Below, one piece after another: positions 34,357 through 44,408 of a stretch of DNA of 64,000 bases. The position numbers and the translations under genes are program-made. Below the pieces are notes generated by a model, which was not told where the DNA came from, made no database searches, and worked only from the letters and a program-made list of their open reading frames with translations. Positions within the stretch are counted from its first letter, which is position 1; every line of letters begins with the position of its first letter. Origin of the DNA: an uncultured Blautia sp. Lineage in GTDB: Bacteria > Bacillota > Clostridia > Lachnospirales > Lachnospiraceae. The stretch is taken from assembly GCF_934372025.1 (NCBI RefSeq), contig NZ_CAKROJ010000007.1, forward strand, positions 1-64,000, read 5' to 3'.

Positions 34357-35089
34357 TCCTGTTTACCAGACAATTTATACTTATCTGAGCGATCAGATCG
34401 TAAATGGTACTCTTCTTCCTGGACAGATGCTTCCCTCTGAGAACGAGCTCTGCCGACATTTTTCCACCACCAGGGAAACTGTGCGCCGTGGACTGACGCA
34501 GCTGACCCAGGAAGGACTCATATACTCTCAGCCAAAACGCGGATACTTTGTCAGCGAACCAAAGAACAATGATCTTTCTCTGACTATTGATCCCAAGATC
34601 ACTGAGAGTATCTCCCGTTTTAAGGACATCCGTCTGATCCGTCCGGATATAGAAGTGCAGAATGCACTCCAGGTTCCCGCTGACCAGAGGATCATAGCCA
34701 TTTATCGTGGAAGCTACCGGGGTGATTTTCAGGTTGGGCTGGAAGTCAAATACCTCCCTTATGACAAGGGAATCCCATCCATCGAAAATGAGATCAACTA
34801 CGCTGTTTTCCCAGAAGCAGCCGACGCCAAAACCGATTCTTTCAGTTACTATACACAGCTGGAAATTTCAGCGGTCTCACCCGTTCCAGATCTTCTCCCT
34901 CTTCTGGAGTGCAAAAAAAATGAGCCACTTTTACTGATCAGCAGAACCTTCATTACTCAGGATGGTAAACGGATCGGATTCAGCAAGGAATATCTGCGCC
35001 AGCCTTATGGCTGTCTCTCCGGTTATTCCGGATATATTCAAAACCGGCACAATATTGTCGGTGCAGCACAGGAGGGATCTCATGCCTAA
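34343..35089 (+). CDS. GntR/HutC-family transcriptional regulator
   Basis: 248 aa. Winged helix HTH (about 8-75; YLSDQIVNGTLLPGQMLPSE, then TTRETVRRGLTQLTQEGLIY), followed by a UTRA ligand-binding domain (about 95-240). It lies inside the divergent operon, overlapping both neighbours (14 bp upstream, 8 bp downstream), which points to autoregulation. The GTnTAnAC site at 32856-32863 is the likely target. The effector is probably a substrate of the pathway, such as a betaine; this is inference. Confidence 0.9.
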   Translation: MKNNNPVYQTIYTYLSDQIVNGTLLPGQMLPSENELCRHFSTTRETVRRGLTQLTQEGLIYSQPKRGYFVSEPKNNDLSLTIDPKITESISRFKDIRLIRPDIEVQNALQVPADQRIIAIYRGSYRGDFQVGLEVKYLPYDKGIPSIENEINYAVFPEAADAKTDSFSYYTQLEISAVSPVPDLLPLLECKKNEPLLLISRTFITQDGKRIGFSKEYLRQPYGCLSGYSGYIQNRHNIVGAAQEGSHA

Positions 35090-36872
35090 TATCAAATTTT
35101 ATCCAGATAACCAGACGATCACCGTTGCCGATGGAACACTTCTGATCGATGCGATCCGTCAGGCCGGATTATATATTGACGCTCCCTGCGGAGGCCAGGG
35201 AAAATGCGGAAAATGCAGGGTTACTCTGCTCAACAAAGAGGAGCCTGCCACCGTTCTTGCCTGTCATTTTACAGTAACAGAAGATCTTACAGTTGCTCTT
35301 TCCAAAGAAAGCACTACGCAGATTCTTACTGGCAGCGATATCGCCATGTCTCATCTGACAAATTCTCAGATCACGATTCTTTCCGCCACAATTCCATGTC
35401 AGTCCATCGGAGACTGCGATTCACTCTGCAGCAGGGTTACATCTGTTCTGGAACAGCAGACCGGAAAACCTGTCAGGATTCCACTTACTACGGCCGCAAC
35501 TTTATATCGCCAGCTGGAAAGGCTCCCACAGCTTCCTGCTTCCACAGAATATCCTTCCGGTGCCTGGAAAGGTTTTTTTATTCTTCAGGGAGATACACTG
35601 CTCGCAATCCGTGAACAGCCTGGCAACGCTTATGTACTGGCTTATGATATAGGAACCACTACCATCGTTTCGTATCTTCTGGATGCAGTTTCTGGAAAGA
35701 CAATCCACATTTCCAGTATGTTAAATCCACAGACTGCCTATGGCGCCGATGTGATCAGCCGATGCGAATATGCTGTTGATGACCCACAAGGTTGCCTGAC
35801 CTCCAGCATTCAAACTGCGATTGCCTCCCTGGCCGAGGAACATATCAAAGCGCTTGGAATCTCTGCATCTGATATCTTCTTTGCAGTCCTTGCCGGCAAC
35901 ACCTGTATGGAACATCTGCTCCTTGGAGTTTCTCCAGATTCACTGCTCCACGCACCTTATCTGGCAACCACAGATCAGCTGATCACCCTTCCGGCAACCG
36001 CTCTGAAACTCCCCTGCCACCCTGGTGCTCAGGCAGTCGTTCTGCCCTGCATCGCCGGATTTGTTGGCGGAGATACCATCGCCGTATTGCTTTCACTTCC
36101 GGAACACACCTTTGATTCCCTGACTCTTATACTCGATATCGGAACCAACGGTGAACTTGTCCTTGGCAAAAATGACCAGCTCTATGCCTGCTCTACTGCT
36201 GCCGGTCCTGCTTTTGAAGGCGCAAAAATCTCCTGTGGCATGCGCGGTGCCCCAGGAGCTATTGATCATGTTACTATTAAAAATGGAAAACTTAATCTTC
36301 ATGTGATCGGCGACGGAACCCCTTCCGGCATCTGTGGCTCCGGTCTTCTGGATCTTATTGCCTGCCTTTTAGATCTGGGGATCATTTCCAACCGCGGCCG
36401 TCTGGAAAAGCCGGTCAAATGGTCCGATGATCTCAGAGAATCCTATGCTGCACGCTTTGTTACACGCGATAATGTTTCAGCTCTGCTTCTGACAGATGAT
36501 AAAAATGGTGTTTACCTTTCTCAGAAAGATATCCGCGAAGTTCAACTGGCAAAAGCCGCCCTTGCTTCCGGAATCGAACTGCTCTGTCAGGAAATGGGTG
36601 TTTCTGACTCAGAGATTTCACAGGTCCTGCTGGCAGGTGCCTTTGGCACCTATCTCTCTCCGGCAAGTGCATGCCGAATCGGTCTGATCCCTGAACCCCT
36701 TCTGAACCGAATCCGTGCTATCGGAAACGCCGCCGGAGAAGGCGCAAAACTGGCTGCTTACAGCCAGACTGCACTCACACAGAGTGAAGCACTTGCAAAG
36801 CAGGCCAAGTTTGTTGAACTCGCCACCTCCAGGCAGTTCCAGGAGACCTTTTTAAAGAGATTGAATTTTTAA
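35082..36872 (+). CDS. RACo-like reductive activator of corrinoid proteins (2Fe-2S, ASKHA ATPase)
   Basis: 596 aa from the ATG at 35082 with GGAGGG upstream; it overlaps gntR by 8 bp. An N-terminal 2Fe-2S ferredoxin domain (1-85) has cysteines in the CGGQGKCGKC block plus a fourth in VLACH. A linker is followed by a C-terminal actin-like ATPase domain starting AYDIGTTTIVSYLLD, with LILDIGTNGELVLG and GSGLLDLIACLLD. Such proteins use ATP to re-reduce Co(II) corrinoid to active Co(I). It serves the corrinoid proteins encoded on both sides. It stops directly against the stop of the convergent MATE gene. Confidence 0.93.
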   Translation: MPNIKFYPDNQTITVADGTLLIDAIRQAGLYIDAPCGGQGKCGKCRVTLLNKEEPATVLACHFTVTEDLTVALSKESTTQILTGSDIAMSHLTNSQITILSATIPCQSIGDCDSLCSRVTSVLEQQTGKPVRIPLTTAATLYRQLERLPQLPASTEYPSGAWKGFFILQGDTLLAIREQPGNAYVLAYDIGTTTIVSYLLDAVSGKTIHISSMLNPQTAYGADVISRCEYAVDDPQGCLTSSIQTAIASLAEEHIKALGISASDIFFAVLAGNTCMEHLLLGVSPDSLLHAPYLATTDQLITLPATALKLPCHPGAQAVVLPCIAGFVGGDTIAVLLSLPEHTFDSLTLILDIGTNGELVLGKNDQLYACSTAAGPAFEGAKISCGMRGAPGAIDHVTIKNGKLNLHVIGDGTPSGICGSGLLDLIACLLDLGIISNRGRLEKPVKWSDDLRESYAARFVTRDNVSALLLTDDKNGVYLSQKDIREVQLAKAALASGIELLCQEMGVSDSEISQVLLAGAFGTYLSPASACRIGLIPEPLLNRIRAIGNAAGEGAKLAAYSQTALTQSEALAKQAKFVELATSRQFQETFLKRLNF

Positions 36873-38225
36873 TTACATCTGTGGTGTTTTCTCAAATCCA
36901 TATACCCATTTTCCTCGCAGGAACATAAACAGGAAGATCACGGAGCTGATACTCCAGGTCAATGGGTATGCCCAAAAGATCACACGGATATCCGGTATAA
37001 TACGAACTGCAACGGTGATGTAGCTTACGCGGAACAGGCACCAGTCACAGAGCATAACGATCATCGGAACAGATGCGTGGCCGGAACCGCGGAGTACCGC
37101 TGCAATACAATGAGAAAATGCCAGCAGACAATAGAATAATGCAATTGTTCTTGACTGCATCACGCCATAATGTACAACATCGGGATCTCTGTTAAATGCT
37201 GCGATCAGCACCGGTGCGGCAGCGTATATGATCACGCCGATCAATTCTGCAATAATGATCGAACAGAGAACCCCAAATCTTGCTCCCTTTTTCGCCCGGT
37301 CATACTGTTTTGCACCAAGATTCTGGCTGACAAATGTTGTCAGAGCCATTGTAAAACAGGTCACCGGCAAAAAAGCGAATCCCTCGATCTTAGAATAAGA
37401 TCCACATCCTGCCATCGCCATTTTTCCAAATGCATTGATATTTGACTGCACAAAAACATTCGCGATCGCAATCACGGAATTCTGAAATCCGGATGGAACA
37501 CCATTCTGGATAATCTGCTTCAGCATTAAGTTATCAAAACGAATCTCCCGCAGTTCCAGGCGGTATTCTTCTTCCACACGCATCAGATGGACCATACACA
37601 GAATAGCACTGACAAACTGGGAAATAGCAGTTGCGAGCGCTGCTGAACCAACTCCCATGCCAAGACCTGCGATAAAGAAAATATCCAGAACAACATTGAC
37701 ACAGGATGAAATAATCAGATAGATCAATGGATGACGTCCATCACCAACCGACTGCAGAACCCCAACAAAAATGTTGTACATGACAACACCGATAGAACCC
37801 GCAAAATATGTACGGAAATATACAATGGATTCCGGAAGAACATCCGCCGGAGTTCCCATCAGCACCAGGATCTTTGGTGCCAGAAACATTCCCAAAACTG
37901 TCAGCACTGCACCGGCCACAAGGCCAAATGCAACGGTTGTATGGATTGCCTTCTGCAGGCTGTCTCTTTTTTTCGCACCGTAATATCTGGCGATAACAAC
38001 TCCCGCACCCATGGCAATACCGTTAATAAAACCTACCATCAGGAAAATCAGATTTCCAGATGAACTGACCGCCGCCAGTGCATTACTTCCTAAAAAATTT
38101 CCCACGATCAGGGAATCCGCAGTATTATACAACTGCTGAAACAGATTTCCCAAAAACAATGGAATGGCAAAAAAAATGATCTTTTTAGAGATACTTCCCT
38201 CTGTCATCCTCAAACTCTTTTTCAT
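36873..38225 (-). CDS. MATE-family efflux transporter
   Basis: 450 aa with twelve membrane segments in two related halves (FFAIPLFLGNLFQQLYNTAD at the first helix and GVPSGFQNSVIAIANVFVQ at the seventh). MATE proteins export drugs or metabolites using Na+ or H+. It follows the sugar-binding sensor gene by 8 bp, so it is probably transcribed with the kinase operon. Its stop codon directly abuts the RACo stop with no terminator between them. Substrate unknown. Confidence 0.92.
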   Translation of the reverse strand: MKKSLRMTEGSISKKIIFFAIPLFLGNLFQQLYNTADSLIVGNFLGSNALAAVSSSGNLIFLMVGFINGIAMGAGVVIARYYGAKKRDSLQKAIHTTVAFGLVAGAVLTVLGMFLAPKILVLMGTPADVLPESIVYFRTYFAGSIGVVMYNIFVGVLQSVGDGRHPLIYLIISSCVNVVLDIFFIAGLGMGVGSAALATAISQFVSAILCMVHLMRVEEEYRLELREIRFDNLMLKQIIQNGVPSGFQNSVIAIANVFVQSNINAFGKMAMAGCGSYSKIEGFAFLPVTCFTMALTTFVSQNLGAKQYDRAKKGARFGVLCSIIIAELIGVIIYAAAPVLIAAFNRDPDVVHYGVMQSRTIALFYCLLAFSHCIAAVLRGSGHASVPMIVMLCDWCLFRVSYITVAVRIIPDIRVIFWAYPLTWSISSVIFLFMFLRGKWVYGFEKTPQM

Positions 38226-38233
38226 AGCTGCAA

Positions 38234-39190
38234 TTACTCTTTCCTTTCCGCTCCTCCCTGAAGGATCAATTCCGGCTGGATAATAATATTTTTATCCACC
38301 TTCTTCCCCTCAAGAAGTTTTCTTGCAATTTCATAAGAGAGTCCGCCAAAGTCCGGTGTCTGTATCGTTGCATCCAGCACACCTTTATCTACCAGACTCA
38401 ATCCGGCACTTTCTCCTTCAAAGCCATCCACACCAATCAGATGCACCTTGCCCTCAATCCTGTACTGCTGACAGGCCTGATATGCGCCGTATGCCATATC
38501 ATCATTAAAAGCAAAGACTATATCAGCAGAATCATGCGAGATCAGATAGTCTTTCATCCTGAGCTCTGCCCGATCCCGAAGCCAGTCTCCACAGTAATAA
38601 GTGATATCTTCTTTCGGTATTGTACCTTGTACCGAATCATGAAACCCCTTCAGTCTCTGCTTGGATACCGGTGATTCTTCGACTCCCTGAAAAACCACGA
38701 TCTTTTTATTCTTTTCATAGAGATTATTCAAAATATATTCTCCCGCAAGCCTGCCAATCTTCTGATCATCTGACTTGATAAGACATGTATAATCCTCTGT
38801 CCCTGCACCAACACCTGTCAGAATGACTGGTATCTTCTGAAAAGCCTCCGAAAGAACAGAAGAAAGACTGTCACTTCCATCAGGTGAAACAATCAGAAGA
38901 TCTATCCCATACTGCATCAGCGTTTCAATATCCTGAATCTGTTTTTCCGGATTTCCGGCTGCATCTCGAAAAATCACATTTATTTTTTTATCCTGGGATA
39001 CTTTTTCTGTAAAAACATCAACAAAATTGTTAATCCACGGCTCTATTACGTTCGGAAGGCTAACACCAATCAGATACTGATAGCCATCCGTAGATACTTT
39101 TTCTTTTTTGCTATACTGCATACCGATCGTAAGTAATACTGTTGCCAGAAGAAGCAGTATTGCTATCCACACTTTCCACATTTTCTTCAT
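38234..39190 (-). CDS. periplasmic-type sugar-binding protein linked to the two-component system
   Basis: 318 aa. An N-terminal membrane anchor (about 5-23, VWIAILLLLATVLLTIG) without a lipobox precedes a Peripla_BP_4 sugar-binding domain (GVSLPNVIEPWINNFVDVFT, later FRDAAGNPEKQIQDIETLMQ). It is homologous to the transporter's binding protein at 42345-43319 but lies 3 bp after a response regulator, an arrangement in which the binding protein presents ligand to the sensor kinase. Probably a sensing rather than a transport protein. Confidence 0.87.
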   Translation of the reverse strand: MKKMWKVWIAILLLLATVLLTIGMQYSKKEKVSTDGYQYLIGVSLPNVIEPWINNFVDVFTEKVSQDKKINVIFRDAAGNPEKQIQDIETLMQYGIDLLIVSPDGSDSLSSVLSEAFQKIPVILTGVGAGTEDYTCLIKSDDQKIGRLAGEYILNNLYEKNKKIVVFQGVEESPVSKQRLKGFHDSVQGTIPKEDITYYCGDWLRDRAELRMKDYLISHDSADIVFAFNDDMAYGAYQACQQYRIEGKVHLIGVDGFEGESAGLSLVDKGVLDATIQTPDFGGLSYEIARKLLEGKKVDKNIIIQPELILQGGAERKE

Positions 39191-39192
39191 AG

Positions 39193-40410
39193 CTATAATC
39201 CGTTTCTGTCAATCTGAAGCATATTTTTACGAAATTCAGAAGGTGACATACCCTGACAGTTTTTAAATGCAGCAGAAAAATAATGCTGGTTGCTGTACCC
39301 TACCTTTTCTGCAATCTGATTAATCGACAATTCCCGATCTTCCATAAGCCGCACTGCCTGACTGATACGAAGTCTTGTAAGAAAATCTTTAAAAGATATC
39401 CCCAATTCCTGTTTCATAATCCTGCTGATATAAGAAGAATTACAGCCAATTGCATGTGACACCTGTCTGAGATCCAGATTTCTGTCCTGATAATTGGCAT
39501 AAATATATTTTCTTGCGTCCTGGACAATCGGTCTGCATTCCTGCATTTTCTGCACTTCACGGCGCATCTCACGGCTAATATCAGGCAATGTTTCAAAAGT
39601 ACATTCTCTTACCGTAATAAAACACTTTCCGCCTACTTTTTCTTCTGTTTGCAACTGAAGGTCTGCACTGAACTCCTGAAAATTTTCCGGCAGCTTTTCC
39701 ATAACAATCGCTACATCCTCATACTTACTGGAAAACACACTTACCGTATGATATGGCTCCATAAGTTCTCTGATAATCTTTTCAAGAGTGATCTTATATA
39801 TTTCCTCAGTCACCGTACCTTTGTCAATTTTTTTATCATAGCCGGACTGGACAGATACGAGTATGAGAATCATATTTTCCGGAAAATCCATATCAAGAAA
39901 TCTTGCCTGTTCTTCCCACTCTGATCTCGATAATTTTCCTTCCATCCATTCATTGAAAAACACATCTCTCAGATAATCCTGATTCTGAATCATCTGTTGT
40001 TTCACAAGTTCCATGAATTTTTCAGATTTTCGCTTCTGTTTTATCTCTTCAGTCACCTTCACTACCGCAGCTTGAAGTTCTTCCTCTGCGATAGGTTTCA
40101 AAAGATATTCGGAAACCCCAAGCTTAATTGCCTGTTTTGCATAAGAAAATTCATTAAATCCGGAGATCACGATTACCGGACAGTTTTTATCCAGCTTTCT
40201 CAATTCCTCCAGAAACTGTATACCACTCAGCTTAGGCATACAGATATCAATCAGAATAAAATCCGGCCGAAACTGTCCTGCTTTTTCCAATGCTTCCATC
40301 CCATTCCGCGCCTCTGCACAAACTGTAATCGGAAGTTCCATTTCCTCTAATACACTTTTTAATCCCTGACGAATCTTCGGTTCGTCATCGGCAATCAAAA
40401 CTTTCCACAT
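39193..40410 (-). CDS. response regulator with AraC-type DNA-binding domain (YesN-like)
   Basis: 405 aa. A CheY receiver (1-120) has phospho-acceptor D54 (PDFILIDICMPK) and K104 (YLLKPI). A linker is followed by an AraC HTH (about 300-400; YANYQDRNLDLRQVSHAIGC, then ISRIMKQELGISFKDFLTRL and GYSNQHYFSAAFKNCQGMSP). It overlaps the kinase gene by 16 bp. It probably activates the sugar importer at 42345-45917 and perhaps its own operon. Confidence 0.93.
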   Translation of the reverse strand: MWKVLIADDEPKIRQGLKSVLEEMELPITVCAEARNGMEALEKAGQFRPDFILIDICMPKLSGIQFLEELRKLDKNCPVIVISGFNEFSYAKQAIKLGVSEYLLKPIAEEELQAAVVKVTEEIKQKRKSEKFMELVKQQMIQNQDYLRDVFFNEWMEGKLSRSEWEEQARFLDMDFPENMILILVSVQSGYDKKIDKGTVTEEIYKITLEKIIRELMEPYHTVSVFSSKYEDVAIVMEKLPENFQEFSADLQLQTEEKVGGKCFITVRECTFETLPDISREMRREVQKMQECRPIVQDARKYIYANYQDRNLDLRQVSHAIGCNSSYISRIMKQELGISFKDFLTRLRISQAVRLMEDRELSINQIAEKVGYSNQHYFSAAFKNCQGMSPSEFRKNMLQIDRNGL

Positions 40411-42200
40411 ACTTCTTTCTGCAGCCGTCTGAGCCTTACAACAGCCACGGTACCTCCTCCCGTTCTCTTTTCATAATGAAGTCCGTATTCGTCACCGTAA
40501 GCGATTTTTATGCGGTCATTTACATTCAGCGTTCCATAAGCTTTTATTTCTTCTCCACGTTCTTTCAGTTTCAGCCAGGAATTCAGCTGATCCATTCTTT
40601 CCTGACTCATACCAGCCCCATCATCTTCTACCTCAAGTATGATCGAATCCTCTGACTCTGAAAAAGCACGTATCCATATAGTTCCTCTGTCCTGATCAGA
40701 TTCCTTTATTCCATGATAAAGAGCATTTTCCACAAGCGGCTGAAGACAGATCTTTAATACCATATAATTTCCCAGTCCTTCTTCGATCTCTGTTTTATAT
40801 TCAAACAAATCCTCATACCGTACTTTCTGGATGTCCAGATAATTCTTTACCATCAAAACTTCCTGTTCCAATGTAATAAATTCTTTTCCCTGACTCAGAC
40901 TGATACGAAAAAATCCCGAAAGAGCAAGCACCAGATCGACAATATCCTGCGCATGATACTGCTTTGCCATCCACTGTATCGTATCAAGTGTATTATAGAG
41001 AAAGTGTGGCTTTATCTGCTCATGAAGAATCTTAAGCTCTGCTTCTCTTTTATTTTTCTGTTCTTTGTATACAACACCTAGAAGTTCATTTATTTTTTCT
41101 ACCATTGCATTAAATGAATCTCCCAGCTGCCCTATTTCACCTTTATAATGATTTTCAAAACGAACCGTCATATCTCCTGTCTGCGCTTTTTTCATAAGTT
41201 TTGAAAGACTCGAAACAGGCCTTGTAAAGGATGCAGAAAAAATAACCGTTGCACCTGCTGCAAAAATCATTATCACTGCTGCAATCCATCTGGAAACCGT
41301 CCTCACTCTGGCTGCACCTTTGATAGTCTTACCCCAGTCAAATACGCCCACTGCAGTCAGATCTGTATATTTTGAATGACTGTATATAACATTATAGTCT
41401 TTTCCCTTTATCCGACATCTGACACGACCGCTCTCTCCGTCCATGACCCAGCTCGGATTCATTCGGTATACAACTTTATTTTTGGGTGCATAAAGCACAT
41501 GCCCCTGACTATCCTGTATATAGCCAAATCCAGTCTGTCCCATTGTAATATCTTCTATGAGATTCTGAATGCTCTTCAAATCCAAATCTATAAGGATCAC
41601 ACCGATTCCCGCAGATGTCTGTCTGTCACAAACTAATTTAGCTGTGCTGACATAACTGTCCGTACTGTAATTTTTCCACGCTTTCAGATTTCGTCCCAGA
41701 CTGGTAGGACTTAAAACCAGTTTTCCATTTGCCTGAACCGCATCCTGATACCATTTTTCTTCCATAAGTGGAAGTTTTTTGACTCGATATGAATCATTAG
41801 AAAGATACTGACCTTTCTCACTGACAACAACAATATTCAAATATTCACTGTAAATTCTGGAATAATCCAACAAAAGATCTCGTACCTGTCTTTCCAGTTC
41901 TACACGACTTGCCTGTTGGTTCTCAGCATCCACTTTCAGGTATTCCTGTACTTCTGGATAATTTCCCAAAGCCTCCACATTATCCTCTACAGTTTTAAAA
42001 ATCAGATCAAGTGATTTCAGGACCTGATTCTGGATTTCCATTGTGTTTGCATAAGATCTTTCTGCAATAGATTCCTGATATATATAGTTTCCAGCAGCTG
42101 TAAGGACTAACGTAACTAATAAGAGCAGTCCACAGTTCAGTATAATCATTTTGAACAGCATATTCTCCGGATGCAGAATTTTTTTCAGTTTACTGAACAT
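40395..42200 (-). CDS. sensor histidine kinase (YesM/LytS-like)
   Basis: 601 aa. First membrane helix (about 15-37), extracellular Cache-type sensor domain (about 38-290), second helix (about 293-315), HAMP (about 317-370), then a His_kinase domain with the phospho-acceptor His in KILHEQIKPHFLYNTLDTIQ (about 390-409) and an ATP-binding domain (QPLVENALYHGI, then EVEDDGAGMS). It heads the operon with its response regulator, sugar-binding protein and MATE gene and has a promoter at 42231-42259. Confidence 0.94.
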   Translation of the reverse strand: MFSKLKKILHPENMLFKMIILNCGLLLLVTLVLTAAGNYIYQESIAERSYANTMEIQNQVLKSLDLIFKTVEDNVEALGNYPEVQEYLKVDAENQQASRVELERQVRDLLLDYSRIYSEYLNIVVVSEKGQYLSNDSYRVKKLPLMEEKWYQDAVQANGKLVLSPTSLGRNLKAWKNYSTDSYVSTAKLVCDRQTSAGIGVILIDLDLKSIQNLIEDITMGQTGFGYIQDSQGHVLYAPKNKVVYRMNPSWVMDGESGRVRCRIKGKDYNVIYSHSKYTDLTAVGVFDWGKTIKGAARVRTVSRWIAAVIMIFAAGATVIFSASFTRPVSSLSKLMKKAQTGDMTVRFENHYKGEIGQLGDSFNAMVEKINELLGVVYKEQKNKREAELKILHEQIKPHFLYNTLDTIQWMAKQYHAQDIVDLVLALSGFFRISLSQGKEFITLEQEVLMVKNYLDIQKVRYEDLFEYKTEIEEGLGNYMVLKICLQPLVENALYHGIKESDQDRGTIWIRAFSESEDSIILEVEDDGAGMSQERMDQLNSWLKLKERGEEIKAYGTLNVNDRIKIAYGDEYGLHYEKRTGGGTVAVVRLRRLQKEVCGKF

Positions 42201-42230
42201 ATTCTTCTCCTTTTATCTGTCTATTCTTCC

Positions 42231-42259
42231 ATGATATAGTAAGTATCTCCTCATGTCAA
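42231..42259 (-). promoter_or_regulatory. promoter of the kinase/regulator operon
   Basis: TTGACA (42254-42259), 17-bp spacer, TATCAT (42231-42236) on the minus strand, about 35 bp before the kinase start. Confidence 0.65.
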
Positions 42260-42263
42260 ACAG

Positions 42264-42302
42264 AAAGAAAAAACAGGAACAGCCTAAGCCATTCCCGTTT
42301 CT
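42264..42302 (-). terminator. terminator of the first sugar ABC operon
   Basis: AACGGGAATGGCTTAGGCTG then TTCCTGTT folds into a hairpin (42272-42299), followed by TTTTTTC on the minus strand. It separates the importer operon from the kinase promoter just downstream. Confidence 0.75.
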
Positions 42303-42344
42303 TCGCATCATACTATATTTCATTTTTATAGTTTTCAAATCTGA

Positions 42345-43319
42345 TTATTCTGCAGATCCACCATATTTTGCAAGAAGTTCTTCTGCATTATCCGGGACAA
42401 CGATTTCAGAAGTAAGAGTCAGAGTTTTATCAAGCTCTTTACCTTCAACAAGCAGCTGATAAGCACTTTCGATTGCTTCTGTACCACCTGTAGGATAAAC
42501 CTGAGTCATGCTGAGTCTTCCGTCCATAACGCTTCGGATTCCACCATCAGGTGTAGGAAGTCCATCAAATCCAACGAAAAGGATGTCTCCTTCTCTTCCT
42601 GCATTCTTAGCAGCAATATATGCACCTTCTGCCATCGGGTCATTTAACGCCAGGAAAAGATCAATCTCATCATTTGTCTGAAGCATTTCTTCTGCAACTG
42701 TGATTGCTTTTTCACGAAGCCAGTCTGCATTGTTTACGGCTACGATTTCAATCTTGTCATTTTTCTTGATTCCTTCACGGAAACCGTTATCTCTGTCGAT
42801 TCCACCAGAAGTTCCTTCAAGACCTTTGATCTCACAAACTTTACCACCATCAGGAAGAAGTGTATCTGCAACATATTCTCCTGCGATACGTCCCATATCT
42901 ACGTTATCTGCACCGATAAACTGAGTATATTTATCTCCGTCAATCTTTCTGTCAAGAAGAATAACCGGAATTCCTGCATCATAAGCTGCACTGACTGCAT
43001 TGGTAAGCGGTGTAGCTTCATTAGGAGATGTAATGATAAGGTCTACACCCATCTGTACAAAGTTTTCAATATCTGCAATCTGTTTGGAGTTATCCTGAGC
43101 AGCATCTGCAAAAATAACCTCAAATTCCGGATGTTTTTCTGCTGCCATTGCAATCTGATCATTCATAGCTACACGCCATGGCTCACCAAGATTACACTGT
43201 GACATTCCGATCACATATTTGTCCTTTTTCTCTGCTGCACTGACTGTAACTGTACCTGCTGCCAGAACAGAAACACCCATAGCTGCTGTTAAGAGGATAC
43301 TGATCGCTTTTTTATTCAT
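42345..43319 (-). CDS. sugar ABC transporter substrate-binding protein (RbsB-like)
   Basis: 324 aa with a signal peptide (MNKKAISILLTAAMGVSVLA, cleaved near VSA) and a Peripla_BP_4 domain (VIGMSQCNLGEPWRVAMNDQ; FADAAQDNSKQIADIENFVQ; DGKVCEIKGLEGTSG). No lipobox is visible. It binds a pentose or hexose for the adjacent permease and ATPase. The specific sugar is not readable. Last gene of the importer operon. Confidence 0.9.
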   Translation of the reverse strand: MNKKAISILLTAAMGVSVLAAGTVTVSAAEKKDKYVIGMSQCNLGEPWRVAMNDQIAMAAEKHPEFEVIFADAAQDNSKQIADIENFVQMGVDLIITSPNEATPLTNAVSAAYDAGIPVILLDRKIDGDKYTQFIGADNVDMGRIAGEYVADTLLPDGGKVCEIKGLEGTSGGIDRDNGFREGIKKNDKIEIVAVNNADWLREKAITVAEEMLQTNDEIDLFLALNDPMAEGAYIAAKNAGREGDILFVGFDGLPTPDGGIRSVMDGRLSMTQVYPTGGTEAIESAYQLLVEGKELDKTLTLTSEIVVPDNAEELLAKYGGSAE

Positions 43320-43411
43320 ACTTACCTTCTTTCTCCGGCATCGCTTTTATTTATTATTTTATTCCCCGGTCCTGCTGCCGGACAGAGCCTGAGAATTATT
43401 TTCTTTTATTA

Positions 43412-44395
43412 TCAATCACTCACTTTATCTGCCTGCATAAATACTGCAATAATGATAAGGAATCCTTTAACCATCAGCTGAAGATTTGAATTGACGCCTT
43501 TAAGACCAAGGACATTATCCAGCATACCAAGGATAAGTGCTCCAATAAGTGTACCAAAAACAGTTCCCTTGCCGCCTGCAAGACTTGTTCCGCCAATGGC
43601 ACAGGCTGCAACTGCATTAAGTTCATAGCCCTGACCTTCATTTGGTCCACCCTGGCTGATCTGAGCTGCATGGATCATAGCAGCAACAGATGAAAGCATT
43701 GCACAGATCATAAATGCATAAATCTTAATTCTGTCTACTTTGATACCTGAAAGATATGCAGCATTCTTATTTCCACCGATTGCATATACCTGTCTTCCAA
43801 ATCTTGTCTTACTCAGAATAATCTGAAAAACAATCAGAAGAACAATAAAGATGATTGCCGGTACCGGTACGATTCCCCAGAGACGCATCTGAAGTACTTC
43901 AAATGCCGGTGGAGCCATTCCTTCACCTTTGCCATATGCAAGCGGGATACCGATTCCATTTGCCCAGAATCTTGCAAGTCCTCTCGCGATATTCATAGAT
44001 GCAAGGGTAACGATAAAAGCCTGAAGTCTCAGCTTTGTGATACATAATCCATTAAACAGTCCAAACAGTGCTCCGATTCCAAGACTTACAAGAATAGCCG
44101 GTACAAATCCCAGACCACTCTTTACCATCAGATACGCACATCCTGTTGAGATAAGACCTACAACAGAACCAACAGAAAGATCAATATCGCCAAGGATCAG
44201 AATGATCGTCATACCAATTGCAATGATTCCATTTTCTGATACGGCTCTCAGCACATTCATCAGGTTTCTTATGTCCAGAAAGTTATTTCTGCCATCCTTA
44301 ATACAGATTGTAGATGCCACCACAAAGATGATAACCAGTGCAATTACACTCTGCATCTGCTTGATCATAGCTTTCATTTTCTTTTTGTTATCCAT
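43412..44395 (-). CDS. sugar ABC transporter permease (RbsC-like)
   Basis: 327 aa from the ATG at 44395 with GGAGGG upstream; the open frame further upstream overlaps the ATPase gene. About ten membrane segments with the BPD_transp_2 signature (GDIDLSVGSVVGLISTG; LRLQAFIVTLASMNIARGLA; AVAACAIGGTSLAGGKGTVF). It forms the membrane channel as a dimer. It starts 14 bp after the ATPase gene. Confidence 0.92.
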   Translation of the reverse strand: MDNKKKMKAMIKQMQSVIALVIIFVVASTICIKDGRNNFLDIRNLMNVLRAVSENGIIAIGMTIILILGDIDLSVGSVVGLISTGCAYLMVKSGLGFVPAILVSLGIGALFGLFNGLCITKLRLQAFIVTLASMNIARGLARFWANGIGIPLAYGKGEGMAPPAFEVLQMRLWGIVPVPAIIFIVLLIVFQIILSKTRFGRQVYAIGGNKNAAYLSGIKVDRIKIYAFMICAMLSSVAAMIHAAQISQGGPNEGQGYELNAVAACAIGGTSLAGGKGTVFGTLIGALILGMLDNVLGLKGVNSNLQLMVKGFLIIIAVFMQADKVSD

Positions 44396-44408
44396 CTGTC
44401 CACCCTCC

